Below are positions 18,971 through 27,312 of a DNA stretch of 64,000 nt, piece after piece. The stretch comes from Actinokineospora bangkokensis (lineage in GTDB: Bacteria; Actinomycetota; Actinomycetes; Mycobacteriales; Pseudonocardiaceae). How positions within the stretch are numbered: the first letter of the stretch is position 1; each line of letters starts with the position of its first letter. Location of the stretch: the NCBI RefSeq assembly GCF_001940455.1, contig NZ_MKQR01000021.1, positions 1 to 64,000 of the forward strand. Reading direction: 5' to 3'. Under the pieces are notes generated by a model. That model was not told where the DNA came from and made no database searches. It saw only the letters and a list, made by a program, of their open reading frames with translations. A program made the translations under genes and the position numbers.

Positions 18971-20176
18971 TCAGTCCCTTCCGGTCGCGGCGAGGAGTTC
19001 GCCCGCCCTGGCGCGGGCCCAGTGCTCGGCCGCGAGCACCTCCTCGACGTCGCGCGGTGCCGCGGTCCAGTCCGAGGCGTCGTCGAGCACCCTGGACACA
19101 GTGTCCACGATTTCGGTGAAGGTCGTGTCACCTCGCAGGAAGGCGTCCACGGCCTCCTCGTTCGCGGCGTTGAACACCGCCGGGAGGCACCCGCCCGCCG
19201 CGCCGACCCCCCTGGCGATGCGCACGGCCGGGAAGGTCTCGTCGTCCAGCGGCTCGAACGTCCACTGGGCCGCGGTGGACCAGTCGCACGCCCTGGTCGC
19301 CCCCGGCACCCGGTCCGGCCAGGCCAGGGCCAGCGCGATGGGCAGGCGCATGTCCGGCGGGCTGGCCTGGGCCAGGGTGGACCCGTCGGTGAAGGTCGCC
19401 ATGGAGTGCACGACCGACTGCGGGTGGACCACCACGTCGATGCGGTCGTAGGGCACGTCGAACAGCAGGTGCGCCTCGATCAGCTCCAGCGCCTTGTTCA
19501 CCAGGGTCGCGGAGTTCACGGTGATCACCGGGCCCATCGCCCAGGTGGGGTGCGCGAGGGCGTCCTGGGCGGTGACGTGCTCCAGCTCCGCGCGCTTGCG
19601 ACCGCGGAACGGGCCGCCGGACGCGGTGAGGACCAGCCGGTCGACCTCCTCGGCCCGGCCGCCGCGCAGCGCCTGGGCCATCGCGGAGTGCTCGGAGTCG
19701 ACCGGGACGAGCTGGCCCGGCCCCGCGGCGGCGAGCACCAGGGCCCCGCCCGCGATCAGCGACTCCTTGTTGGCCAGCGCCAGCCGCGCGCCGGTGGCCA
19801 GCGCCGCGAGCGTGGGGGTGAGGCCGCGCGAGCCGGTCACGCCGTTGAGCACGACGTCGGCCGGGCGGTCGGCGATCAGCTCGACGAGGGCGTCGGGGCC
19901 CGCGTGCACGGTGGTGCCGTGCCGGGCGGTCAGCTCGCGCACGCGCGCGGCCGCCGCCGGGTCGGTGACCGCCACGGCGGGGACGCGGTGCGCCTCGACC
20001 TGGGCCGCGATCAGCTCGGGGTCCGAGCCGCCCGCGGCCAGCCCGGCGACGGTGAACCGGTCGGGGTTGGCCGCGACGACGTCGAGGGCCTGGGTGCCGA
20101 TGGACCCGGTGGACCCGAGCACGAGCACGGAGCGCGGGTCGTGGTCCGCGCGGGCTGGAGGTGTCATCACCGCCAT
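18971..20176 (-). CDS. dxr: 1-deoxy-D-xylulose 5-phosphate reductoisomerase
   Basis: NADPH enzyme making MEP from DXP, the committed step of non-mevalonate isoprenoid synthesis. 401 residues if started at ATG 20176 (a second ATG at 20167 is possible); a GGGAA site precedes the first. The NADPH loop is [16 protein letters not shown], substrate and metal residues are in [22 protein letters not shown] and TASGGPFRG, and [16 protein letters not shown] closes the site. First gene of dxr-rip1-ispG. Divergent from the small GlsB gene across 200 bp that must hold both promoters. Confidence 0.96.
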   Translation of the reverse strand: MAVMTPPARADHDPRSVLVLGSTGSIGTQALDVVAANPDRFTVAGLAAGGSDPELIAAQVEAHRVPAVAVTDPAAAARVRELTARHGTTVHAGPDALVELIADRPADVVLNGVTGSRGLTPTLAALATGARLALANKESLIAGGALVLAAAGPGQLVPVDSEHSAMAQALRGGRAEEVDRLVLTASGGPFRGRKRAELEHVTAQDALAHPTWAMGPVITVNSATLVNKALELIEAHLLFDVPYDRIDVVVHPQSVVHSMATFTDGSTLAQASPPDMRLPIALALAWPDRVPGATRACDWSTAAQWTFEPLDDETFPAVRIARGVGAAGGCLPAVFNAANEEAVDAFLRGDTTFTEIVDTVSRVLDDASDWTAAPRDVEEVLAAEHWARARAGELLAATGRD

Positions 20177-20376
20177 TGTTCCCGACGCCGACACGCGCAC
20201 CCCACGCGCGGTGCCGCGGGCGGGCGCGGCCACCCGCCCGCGGCAGGTGGTCCGTTCGGCGCAATCCCGAAAAAAGTTCCGCCCAAGAGGCATCAACCGA
20301 ACGGGGGCGGGGAATGTCTGGAGCAGCACGGAAAGACTTCGGCGGAAATGCCCGAGGTCATGCGGAAGGAGCACCG

Positions 20377-20643
20377 ATGGGCATCATCGGCTGGATTGTT
20401 CTCGGACTGGTCGCCGGCCTCATCGCGAAGGCCATCATGCCTGGTAAGGACCCGGGCGGCATCATCGTCACGATCCTCATCGGCATCGTCGGCGCGCTGC
20501 TCGGCGGATTCCTCGGAAACGCCATCGCGGGTGAGGGCCTGCAGAACTTCTTCTCCCTCACCACGTGGGTCCTCGCGATTGTCGGCTCGATCATCCTGCT
20601 GGCCGTCTACCGCCTGGTGACCCGCGGTCGGTCGCACGCGTAA
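20377..20643 (+). CDS. GlsB/YeaQ/YmgE-family small membrane protein
   Basis: 88 residues from ATG 20377, with AAGGAG five bases upstream. Three glycine-rich transmembrane helices: [36 protein letters not shown] and [16 protein letters not shown], with MPGKDPGG between the first two, the family signature. Members are stress-induced envelope proteins of unknown action (the old name transglycosylase-associated has no biochemical support). Isolated gene, followed by a strong terminator. Confidence 0.9.
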   Translation: MGIIGWIVLGLVAGLIAKAIMPGKDPGGIIVTILIGIVGALLGGFLGNAIAGEGLQNFFSLTTWVLAIVGSIILLAVYRLVTRGRSHA

Positions 20644-20667
20644 CAGCGGCTGGGAGACCGGTCACAC

Positions 20668-20699
20668 GAGGGGCGCCGCGGGGTACCGCGGCGCCCCTC
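20668..20699 (+). terminator. 14-bp perfect hairpin after the GlsB-family gene
   Basis: Arms 20668-20681 and 20686-20699 are exact reverse complements with a GGTA loop, 24 bp beyond the stop codon. No T-run. Confidence 0.8.
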
Positions 20700-20760
20700 G
20701 CCGCGTCCGGGTGTGGGAGCATGGCACCGCTGGTTGGACGCGCATCGCAGGAGGACGGAC

Positions 20761-21033
20761 GTGGCTGGCACGGAGCTGGAGAAGCGGCAGACGACGGACG
20801 CCGCGCACGCGGTCAGCCCGGCGGACGAGCCGTCGGCCGAGTGGGGCTGGCACGGCGGGTTCCCCCGGGGCACGGTGATCGCGGGCGTGTTCTGCGCCCT
20901 GGCGATGTTCGCGATGCTGATCGGCAACCACGAGACCCGCACCGAGGACCTGTGGCTCATCGGCATCGGCGTCGTGATGCTGGCGGGCATCGGCTGGAAG
21001 GCCCACAAGGCCCGCACCTCCTGGCGGCGCTGA
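20761..21033 (+). CDS. DUF2631 small membrane protein
   Basis: 90 residues from GTG 20761, chosen because AGGAGG lies six bases upstream. Charged N-terminus, SAEWGWHGGFPRG, then two transmembrane segments (TVIAGVFCALAMFAMLIGNH and LWLIGIGVVMLAGIGW) and a basic C-terminal tail. The SAEWGW-GNH pattern matches DUF2631, an actinobacteria-specific family found near dxr in mycobacteria (from memory). Function unknown; probably a two-helix inner membrane protein with both ends inside. Confidence 0.85.
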   Translation: MAGTELEKRQTTDAAHAVSPADEPSAEWGWHGGFPRGTVIAGVFCALAMFAMLIGNHETRTEDLWLIGIGVVMLAGIGWKAHKARTSWRR

Positions 21034-21067
21034 GCCGCCGGGGGCGCGACCCCCTGTTGTACCGCTG

Positions 21068-21098
21068 AGGGCGTCGACCGGCCACCGGTCGACGCCCT
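21068..21098 (+). terminator. 14-bp perfect hairpin after the DUF2631 gene
   Basis: Arms 21068-21081 and 21085-21098 are exact reverse complements with a CCA loop, starting 35 bp after the stop. Rho-independent type without a T-run. Confidence 0.8.
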
Positions 21099-21191
21099 TG
21101 GTCCATCTGCTGGGCGCGCGTTGCGGCATGCGCATGAGCGCAGTTGTGTCGACCCCACCACCCGGCGTCGACCTGCCTCGGAGGCACGACC

Positions 21192-21680
21192 ATGTCCGTC
21201 ACGGACGAGCTGCTCGCCAACAACGCCAGCTACGCGGAGAACTTCACCGGGCCGCTGCCCCTGCCGCCCGCCAAGGGCGTGGCGGTCGTGGCCTGCATGG
21301 ACGCCCGGATCAACGTCTACGGCGTGCTCGGCCTGCAGGAGGGCGAGGCGCACGTCATCCGCAACGCGGGCGGCGTCGTCACCGACGACGAGATCCGCTC
21401 GCTGGCCATCTCCCAGCGCCTGCTGGGCACCCGCGAGGTCATCCTCATCCACCACACCGACTGCGGCATGCTCACCTTCACCGACCAGGACTTCCGCGAC
21501 GGCATCCAGCAGGACACCGGCATCCGCCCCGCCTGGTCCGCCGAGGCCTTCCCCGACCTCGACGCCGACGTCCGCCAGTCCATCGCCCGCATCAAGGCCA
21601 GCCCCTTCATCCCGCACACCGACCAGGTCCGCGGCTTCGTCTTCGACGTCGCGACCGGCAAGCTCACCGAGGTCTCCTGA
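21192..21680 (+). CDS. Beta-class carbonic anhydrase
   Basis: 162 residues from ATG 21192 (an upstream in-frame ATG at 21144 lacks a ribosome site). The beta-carbonic anhydrase zinc site is visible: Cys35 and the Asp37-Arg39 dyad in CMDAR, His88 and Cys91 in HHTDCGM. VIRNAGG after the first motif is typical of the small, clade-specific actinobacterial enzymes such as Rv1284. It interconverts CO2 and bicarbonate in the cytoplasm. Single gene, bounded by the hairpin upstream and a convergent gene downstream. Confidence 0.93.
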   Translation: MSVTDELLANNASYAENFTGPLPLPPAKGVAVVACMDARINVYGVLGLQEGEAHVIRNAGGVVTDDEIRSLAISQRLLGTREVILIHHTDCGMLTFTDQDFRDGIQQDTGIRPAWSAEAFPDLDADVRQSIARIKASPFIPHTDQVRGFVFDVATGKLTEVS

Positions 21681-21699
21681 CCCCGCGCCCCGCGGGCCG

Positions 21700-23793
21700 C
21701 TACCCCTGGTAGGCGGCCCGCAGGTCGGCCAGGCTGCGCCCGTCGGCCAGCCGCCAGAACTTCCACCCGTTCGTGCTGCCGCCATCCCCCTTGGCGAACT
21801 TCCCCGCCGCAGACGGCGTGTCGAACACCCGCCCGTCCACGTCCAGGTCTCCGTCCGCCCGCACCACCGCCACCCGCTCGCCCCAGGTGCCGGGCCTGCT
21901 CAGCAGCCGGTCCCCGGGCACCAGCAGGCCCGCCCCGACGAGGTGGCGCACCCCGACCCAGGGCAGCGCGGCGGGCAGCGGGTCGCGCACCTCGCCCACG
22001 TGCCCCTCGGGCACCGGCCAGGTCGCCAGCAGCGCGTCGACCAGCTCCCCGGTCCGCCGGTCGATGCGCCCCTCGTCCCAGCCTTCCACCGAGGCCTCGC
22101 ACACCCGCTTGTTCAACAGGAACACGTCGTGGTCATGCAGGGCTGCCCGCTTCAGCGCCCACGGCCCGTTGGCCACCTTGGTGTTGAGCGCACCGGTCAG
22201 CAGCGTGAGGTTGCCCAGCCGGTGCACGTGCGCCCGGCGCTCCTCCGCCGCCGCCACCCCGTCGACGGGCCAGTGCTCGTCCCAGCTCTGCGGCAGCAGG
22301 TGCTCCACGGTGTACCGCCCGCGCGGCACCCGGTGCCCCGCCAGCGGCTTCGCGCTGGTGTACCCCCGCAGGTGGTCCTCGGCGGTCTCCAGGAACATCC
22401 GCAGCCTTCCCCGCCGGAACCGCGTGTAGGCGAACTCGGTGCCCATCGCCCGCCGCACCTGCTCGTCCCCCGGCCAGTAGGTGCTCACCACGGCCAACCG
22501 CGCCAGGTGCTCGACGACCGCCCGCTCCAGCTCCGCCGACGCGGTACCCCGGTGGTTGCTGATCAGCTCCGCGACGACGCGCCCCAGGTCCGTCCCGGGC
22601 AGCCGCAGCAGCAACCGCCGGAACACCCAGCTCTCCACGGCCCGCACGACCCCCGCCACCACCGCGGGCGGTCGCTCCGCCCCCGGCTCGTGCAACCAGA
22701 TCAACAGCGGCTTGGTCACCTCGATGCCGCTGACCTGCGTCCGGTACACCGACAGCTCGACGGGCCCCAGGTCAGCGGTCGGGTCCTCGGCCCGCACCGC
22801 CCACCGCTGGTACAGCTCGGCCTGCACCCGCAGCACCGGCAGCAGCTCGGCCACGGACACCCCGCCGTGGTTGACGAACGCCTTGAACCGGGTGAAGGTC
22901 TGCCGCGGGGACACCTCCTCCCCGGTGCGCGAGGTCAGCCACTGGTTGATGAACAGCGACCCCCGGCTGAGCGGGTACCCGCCCGAGGCCACGTCCTGCT
23001 CCCAGAACGGCGCGTCGAACGGCCAGTCCCGCTCGTAGGCCGCGTCCACGTCCGCGCCCTCGACCGCGAGCTGCTGGAACACGAAGTTCTTGACCAGGTC
23101 GGCGGCGGTGAGCGGCTGCCCCCGGTCGTTGAGGGTCTCGAAGATCTCCTGCGAGTTCTCGTCCGCCTTGAGGTCGATCACCACCAGCTGCAGGGCCTGG
23201 GTGACCGCCAACGCCAACGCCTGCGCCCGCCCGGCGTCGTCTTCATCTCCCAGCCACTCCTCGACCCGCTCGGAGAAGAACCGGTGCGCCCGCGCGGGCT
23301 TGCTGCCGCCGTGCGCCAACGCCGCGTAGTCCACCGGCGGGTCGGCCCTCATCACCTCGCCGTAGGCGTCGCGGTCGTCGTTGGTCTGGCGCAGCTTGAG
23401 CCGGTCCTCGGCGCTCGCCACGAAGTGCTCGGCGTTGTGGGTGAGCCCGTCGAGCTGCTTGGCGAGGTTGTCCAGCCCGCGCCCCTCCAACACCCCGGCG
23501 ATGGCGTCCATGAGCAGTTGCAAGGTCGTCAACCGCTGCTGGCCGTCGATCACCTGCCGCACCTGCACCGCACCCACGGCGTTGGGCACGGATTGCACGA
23601 CGATCGCCCCGAGGAAGTGCACCGCTTGGCCGAGCGGGTCAGCCAGGCGCGCGTCGGCCACCCGCCGCACGTCGTCCCACAGCGGCCGCCACTGCCGCTC
23701 CTCGTCCCAGACGTAGCGGCGTTGGAAGCGCGGGATGACCAGGTGCTGGGGGAGGTTGAAGACCTGCAGCGGGGTCAGCACGGCGGTGTCCAC
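21700..23793 (-). CDS. DUF262-DUF1524-RAMA protein, GmrSD-like type IV restriction candidate
   Basis: 697 residues. N-terminal DUF262 (ParB/sulfiredoxin-like) domain: VIPRFQRRYVWDEE near residue 20 and the nucleotide-site motif DGQQR at 83-87. Middle region helical. DUF1524, a His-Me-finger nuclease domain, has HLLPQSW with His498 and LGNLTLLTGALNTK soon after. Residues 612-697 fit a RAMA domain (GLLVPGDRLL, then GWKFWRLADGRSL). In GmrSD and relatives the first domain hydrolyses nucleotide and the second cuts modified phage DNA; RAMA domains are proposed to read modified bases. Anti-phage role is inferred. Complete, single gene, no methylase partner beside it. Confidence 0.83.
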   Translation of the reverse strand: MDTAVLTPLQVFNLPQHLVIPRFQRRYVWDEERQWRPLWDDVRRVADARLADPLGQAVHFLGAIVVQSVPNAVGAVQVRQVIDGQQRLTTLQLLMDAIAGVLEGRGLDNLAKQLDGLTHNAEHFVASAEDRLKLRQTNDDRDAYGEVMRADPPVDYAALAHGGSKPARAHRFFSERVEEWLGDEDDAGRAQALALAVTQALQLVVIDLKADENSQEIFETLNDRGQPLTAADLVKNFVFQQLAVEGADVDAAYERDWPFDAPFWEQDVASGGYPLSRGSLFINQWLTSRTGEEVSPRQTFTRFKAFVNHGGVSVAELLPVLRVQAELYQRWAVRAEDPTADLGPVELSVYRTQVSGIEVTKPLLIWLHEPGAERPPAVVAGVVRAVESWVFRRLLLRLPGTDLGRVVAELISNHRGTASAELERAVVEHLARLAVVSTYWPGDEQVRRAMGTEFAYTRFRRGRLRMFLETAEDHLRGYTSAKPLAGHRVPRGRYTVEHLLPQSWDEHWPVDGVAAAEERRAHVHRLGNLTLLTGALNTKVANGPWALKRAALHDHDVFLLNKRVCEASVEGWDEGRIDRRTGELVDALLATWPVPEGHVGEVRDPLPAALPWVGVRHLVGAGLLVPGDRLLSRPGTWGERVAVVRADGDLDVDGRVFDTPSAAGKFAKGDGGSTNGWKFWRLADGRSLADLRAAYQG

Positions 23794-23826
23794 GGTGCAC
23801 CACTATGCCGGGGTGGCGGGTCGGGG

Positions 23827-24930
23827 TCAGCCTTCGGCGGCGAGTTGGCCGCACGCGGCGGCGATCTCCTGGCCGCGGGTGTCGCGGACGGTGCAGGAGA
23901 CGCCTGCGGCGTTGACGCGGCGGACGAACTCGCGCTCGACGGGCTTGGGGCTGGCGTCCCACTGGGAGCCGGGGGTGGGGTTGAGCGGGATGACGTTGAC
24001 GTGGGCGAGTGGGCCGAGGTGCTTGCGCAGGAGCTTGCCGAGCAGGTCGGCGCGCCAGGGGTGGTCGTTGACGTCGCGGATGAGGGCGTACTCGATGGAG
24101 ACGCGGCGGCCGGTGCGGTCGGCGTAGAGGCGGGCGGCGTCGAGGACCTCGGCGACCTTCCAGCGGGTGTTGACCGGGACCAGGGTGTCGCGCAGCTCGT
24201 CGTCGGGGGTGTGCAGGGAGACGGCGAGGCGGACCGACAGGCCCTCCTCGGCCAGCTTGCGGATGGCCGGGACGAGGCCGACGGTGGAGACGGTGACCGA
24301 GCGCTGGGAGATGCCCAGGCCCGCCGGGGCCGGGTCGCAGATGCGGTGCACGGCGTCGACCACGCGCTTGTAGTTGGCCAGCGGTTCGCCCATGCCCATG
24401 AAGACGATGTTGGACAGCCTGCCGGGCTCGCCCAGCTCGCCGTCGCGCATGGCCGCGGCGGCGGCGCGGACCTGGTCGACGATCTCGGCGGTGGACAGGT
24501 TGCGCTGCAGGCCGCCCTGGCCGGTGGCGCAGAACGGGCAGGCCATGCCGCAGCCCGCCTGGCTGGACACGCACAGCGTGGTGCGGTCGTGGTAGCGCAT
24601 GAGGACGCTCTCCAGGAGCGTGCCGTCGTGGGCCTTCCACAGGGTCTTGCGGGTGTCGCCGTCGTCGCAGGTGACGTGGCGGACGGGGGTGAGCAGCCGG
24701 GGCAGCAGGCCGTCGGCGAGCCGGTCTCGGGCGGCGGCCGGGATGTCGGTCATCGCCTCACGGTCGGCGGTGAGCCTGCCGAAGTAGTGGGTGGACAGCT
24801 GGGTGGCCCGGAACGCCTTCTCGCCCAGCTCCGCGACCGCGGCCCGGCGCTGCTCGGTGGACAGGTCGGCGAGGTGGCGCGGCGGCAGGCCGCGCTTGGG
24901 GGCGTCGAAGACGAGCGGGAGTGCAGTCAT
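23827..24930 (-). CDS. rlmN: 23S rRNA (adenine-2503-C2)/tRNA adenine-37 methyltransferase
   Basis: Radical SAM methylase of A2503 in 23S rRNA and A37 of some tRNAs. 367 residues from ATG 24930. The iron-sulfur cysteines are Cys127, Cys131 and Cys134 in [26 protein letters not shown] and [18 protein letters not shown] are typical, and the catalytic C-terminal cysteine is in [12 protein letters not shown]. Cytosolic housekeeping enzyme; the gene lies between accessory genes and 35 bp downstream of a lipoprotein gene on the same strand. Confidence 0.96.
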   Translation of the reverse strand: MTALPLVFDAPKRGLPPRHLADLSTEQRRAAVAELGEKAFRATQLSTHYFGRLTADREAMTDIPAAARDRLADGLLPRLLTPVRHVTCDDGDTRKTLWKAHDGTLLESVLMRYHDRTTLCVSSQAGCGMACPFCATGQGGLQRNLSTAEIVDQVRAAAAAMRDGELGEPGRLSNIVFMGMGEPLANYKRVVDAVHRICDPAPAGLGISQRSVTVSTVGLVPAIRKLAEEGLSVRLAVSLHTPDDELRDTLVPVNTRWKVAEVLDAARLYADRTGRRVSIEYALIRDVNDHPWRADLLGKLLRKHLGPLAHVNVIPLNPTPGSQWDASPKPVEREFVRRVNAAGVSCTVRDTRGQEIAAACGQLAAEG

Positions 24931-24965
24931 AACCACCCCATTCTCCCACGCCCGCGGGGGTGCTC

Positions 24966-25580
24966 CTACCGGGTCGTCGTCGGCGGGCTCGCGGCGGCTG
25001 AGCAGTTCTTGGCCCGCGCCCCCGCCTCGACGAGCCGGTCGGGCAGGTCGAGGCCGTCCTGGGCGGTGAGCGCGGAGTTCAGGCCCCGCAGCCCGGTGCC
25101 GAACCGGTCGACGGCGGAGCGGTAGACCTCGACGGTCAGCGGGTCGGCGGCCTGGACGTCGTCGCGGGCCGAGGCGATGGCGGCGCGGGCTTGGTCGAGG
25201 CCGTCGACGAGCCCTTCGAGGTCGGGGTCGACCTCGGGCGCGGGCGACGGGAGCAGCCCGCGCAGGTCGCCCAGGGCGGTGTCGAGGACCCCGACGAACC
25301 GGTTCGCGAGGTCCAGGAACTCCGTCCGGAGCACGGCCGGGTCGCTGGACGTGCTGGGCGCCCCCATCGTCTCGGCGGCGGTGACGAGCACCTTCCCCGC
25401 CCCGCAGAACCGGTCCATCCAGCGCACGTCGTCCGCGTCGACCTCCGGAGCCGCCGACGTGCTCGTCGCGGCGGTGCGCCCCTCGACGCCGACCGCCGTA
25501 CCGCTCGTCGACCGGGCGCAGCCCGCCAACCCCAGGGCGGCGCACAGCACCGCAGCCCCCACCGCGTTCACCGTGCGCAT
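24966..25580 (-). CDS. Hypothetical lipoprotein
   Basis: 204 residues from ATG 25580 (an in-frame start at 25604 would put eight residues before the signal). Signal peptide ends in lipobox LAGC, Cys21, followed by a Ser/Thr/Ala tether. The rest is a helical domain rich in Asp, Ala and Leu with one Cys after the tether (DRFCGAGK) and one near the end (KNCSAA), which may pair. No family recognised. It is divergent from the PadR gene; the palindromic operator lies about 70-105 bp upstream of its start, so the regulator could control it. Confidence 0.72.
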   Translation of the reverse strand: MRTVNAVGAAVLCAALGLAGCARSTSGTAVGVEGRTAATSTSAAPEVDADDVRWMDRFCGAGKVLVTAAETMGAPSTSSDPAVLRTEFLDLANRFVGVLDTALGDLRGLLPSPAPEVDPDLEGLVDGLDQARAAIASARDDVQAADPLTVEVYRSAVDRFGTGLRGLNSALTAQDGLDLPDRLVEAGARAKNCSAAASPPTTTR

Positions 25581-25649
25581 GCAGGCTCTGACGTCGTGCC
25601 CCACCCCCTGGTTCCGACATGACCGGGCTCACCGACACTCATCGTTGCA

Positions 25650-25686
25650 TCGCGATAGCTTCCGATATATCGTTGACCTATCGCGA
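25650..25686. promoter_or_regulatory. Palindromic operator upstream of padR
   Basis: TCGCGATA (25650-25657) and its exact reverse complement TATCGCGA (25679-25686) flank a central 10-bp palindrome CGATATATCG (25663-25672), with 5- and 6-base spacers. The centre of symmetry is near 25668. A TTGACC hexamer (25673-25678) overlaps the right side and could be a -35 element. AT-rich palindromes are rare in this window; PadR-family proteins are usually autoregulatory dimers, so this is the likely PadR site. Confidence 0.7.
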
Positions 25687-25725
25687 GCGATCCCCGCCGC
25701 GAGGAGACACCAGCAGGAGACGACA

Positions 25726-26439
25726 ATGCGCACCGAGCACCAGCGCGGCCCCTGGCGCCGCCACCACCGACCCGACCACGCCGACCAGCACCCCCACGCC
25801 CGCCGCTTCGCGCACCGCTTCGCCGACCGCGGCCACGACTTCGACCCGGAGGCCGACGAGATGACCCCGCCCTTCCCCCCGTTCCCGCCCACCCCCCCGT
25901 TCCCCGGCGGCCCGTTCCCCGGCGGCCCCTTCGGCCGCGGCCACCGGCGCGGCCCCGGCGGGCACCGCGGGCACCGGCGCGGGCGCGGTGACGTCCGCGC
26001 CGCCCTGCTGGCGCTGCTGACCGAGCGGCCCATGCACGGCTACGAGATGATCCAGGAGATCGCCGCGCGCAGCGGCGGCATCTGGAAGCCCAGCCCCGGC
26101 TCGGTGTACCCGACGCTGCAACTGCTGGCCGACGAGGGCCTCGTCCGCGGCGTGGACGGCGAGGGCGGCAAGCGGCTGTTCGAGCTGACCGAGGACGGCA
26201 CCGCCGCCGCCGAGGCGCTGGACGCGACCCCGCCGTGGGAGCAGGCCACCCGCGGCGTCGACCCCGCCGAGCACACCCTGCGCGACGCGCTGGGGCAGCT
26301 GATGGGCGCGGCCAACGCCGTCTCCCAGGCGGGCTCGCCCGCCCAGCAGCAGCGCGCGGCCGACATCCTCGACGGCGCCCGCCGCGACCTCTACGCCCTG
26401 CTCGGCGAGCGGGAGCCCGGCACCCCCGCGGCGGAGTGA
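25726..26439 (+). CDS. PadR-family transcriptional regulator with long basic/proline-rich N-terminus
   Basis: 237 residues from ATG 25726 with AGGAGA five bases upstream. Residues 1-88 are unusual: His/Arg-rich, then a Pro-Phe-Gly stretch (49-72) and a Gly/His/Arg stretch. The winged helix starts near 89 (ALLALLTERPMHGYEMIQEI, then SPGSVYPTLQLLADEGLV and a wing GKRLFELT), followed by the PadR C-terminal dimer helix region. Ligand unknown. Autoregulation and control of the divergent lipoprotein gene are inferred from the operator between them. No transporter is adjacent. The extended N-terminus could bind metal or nucleic acid. Confidence 0.88.
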   Translation: MRTEHQRGPWRRHHRPDHADQHPHARRFAHRFADRGHDFDPEADEMTPPFPPFPPTPPFPGGPFPGGPFGRGHRRGPGGHRGHRRGRGDVRAALLALLTERPMHGYEMIQEIAARSGGIWKPSPGSVYPTLQLLADEGLVRGVDGEGGKRLFELTEDGTAAAEALDATPPWEQATRGVDPAEHTLRDALGQLMGAANAVSQAGSPAQQQRAADILDGARRDLYALLGEREPGTPAAE

Positions 26440-26450
26440 GCCGCGGGCGG

Positions 26451-26479
26451 CCCGGTCCCGGCGCGCCGCCGGGGCCGGG
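26451..26479. terminator. Bidirectional hairpin between padR and methyltransferase genes
   Basis: 13-bp arms 26451-26463 and 26467-26479 pair with one G-U position around a CGC loop. It fills the 40-bp gap between two convergent stop codons. Confidence 0.65.
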
Positions 26480-27223
26480 TCAGCGGCCGACCACCAGCCC
26501 GCGCGGCTTGCGCCGGGACAGCACCCGGTAGCCGACGGGGAACGCCAGCCCGGCCACCTCCGCGGCGGCCCGTTCGGCCACGGCGCGGGAGAACTCGATC
26601 CGCAGCACCGCCTCCAGGGTCGGGCGGTCGGGGAACCGCCAGGTGGTCGTCACCCGCGTGCGGGAGAAGCCCTCGATCTCGAAGAACCGGTCGACCTCGG
26701 CCGGGCGGTAGGACGGCAGGTCCGCGCGCAGCCACCGGCCGTAGGGCTCGTGGCGCCCGTCGAGGTCCACCACGACCAGCGCGCCGCCCGGGCGCAGCAC
26801 CCGGTCGGCCTCGCGCAGCCCCGGTTGGCACCCCGGGCCGAAGAAGTAGGCGGTGCGGGCGTGCACCACGTCCACCGACGAGTCCGCCACCGGCAGGTCC
26901 TGCGCCGACCCGGGCAGCACCGACACCCCTGGCAGGTCCGCCACCCGGGCCGCGGCCCGCCCCACCAGCGGCGGGTGCGGTTCCACGCCCAGCACGGACC
27001 GGGCCCGCGCCGCGAAGCGCGGCAGGTGGAACCCGTCGCCGCAGCCCACGTCGAGCACGTCGCCGGTCCAGTCGGCGAGCGGTTCCAGGGCCGCCCACAC
27101 GGCCCCGTCGACGTCCTGCGCCCGGTTCTCGGCCTCGTAGACCTCCGGCCACTGCCAGATGTTCGGGCTCGGCAGCACCGCCCCCGCGCGCAGCGACGAG
27201 ACGAACCGAGACACCAGACCCAT
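26480..27223 (-). CDS. Class I SAM-dependent methyltransferase (Methyltransf_11 type)
   Basis: 247 residues from ATG 27223 (an in-frame ATG at 27241 adds six residues). N-terminal segment SPNIWQWPEVYEAENRAQD, then motif I LDVGCGDGFHLPRFA, motif II GVEPHPPLV, DLPVADSSVDVVHAR and LRPGGALVVVDLDG. Substrate unknown; members of this actinobacterial group have a conserved PNIW-W N-terminus (from memory). Convergent with padR and divergent from the glyoxalase-fold gene (89 bp). Confidence 0.86.
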   Translation of the reverse strand: MGLVSRFVSSLRAGAVLPSPNIWQWPEVYEAENRAQDVDGAVWAALEPLADWTGDVLDVGCGDGFHLPRFAARARSVLGVEPHPPLVGRAAARVADLPGVSVLPGSAQDLPVADSSVDVVHARTAYFFGPGCQPGLREADRVLRPGGALVVVDLDGRHEPYGRWLRADLPSYRPAEVDRFFEIEGFSRTRVTTTWRFPDRPTLEAVLRIEFSRAVAERAAAEVAGLAFPVGYRVLSRRKPRGLVVGR

Positions 27224-27312
27224 GCCCCCAGCGAACCACACGCGGTGCGAGCGCCCGCGGACCGAACCACTCGACCGAGTTACCTTCGCCGCCCGATGAG
27301 GTATTCCTCAAC

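Noticed and set aside
21121-25125. 1,334-codon plus-strand frame
   Set aside because: Covers carbonic anhydrase in a wrong frame and is antisense to the DUF262 protein and rlmN; both real genes have clear motifs.
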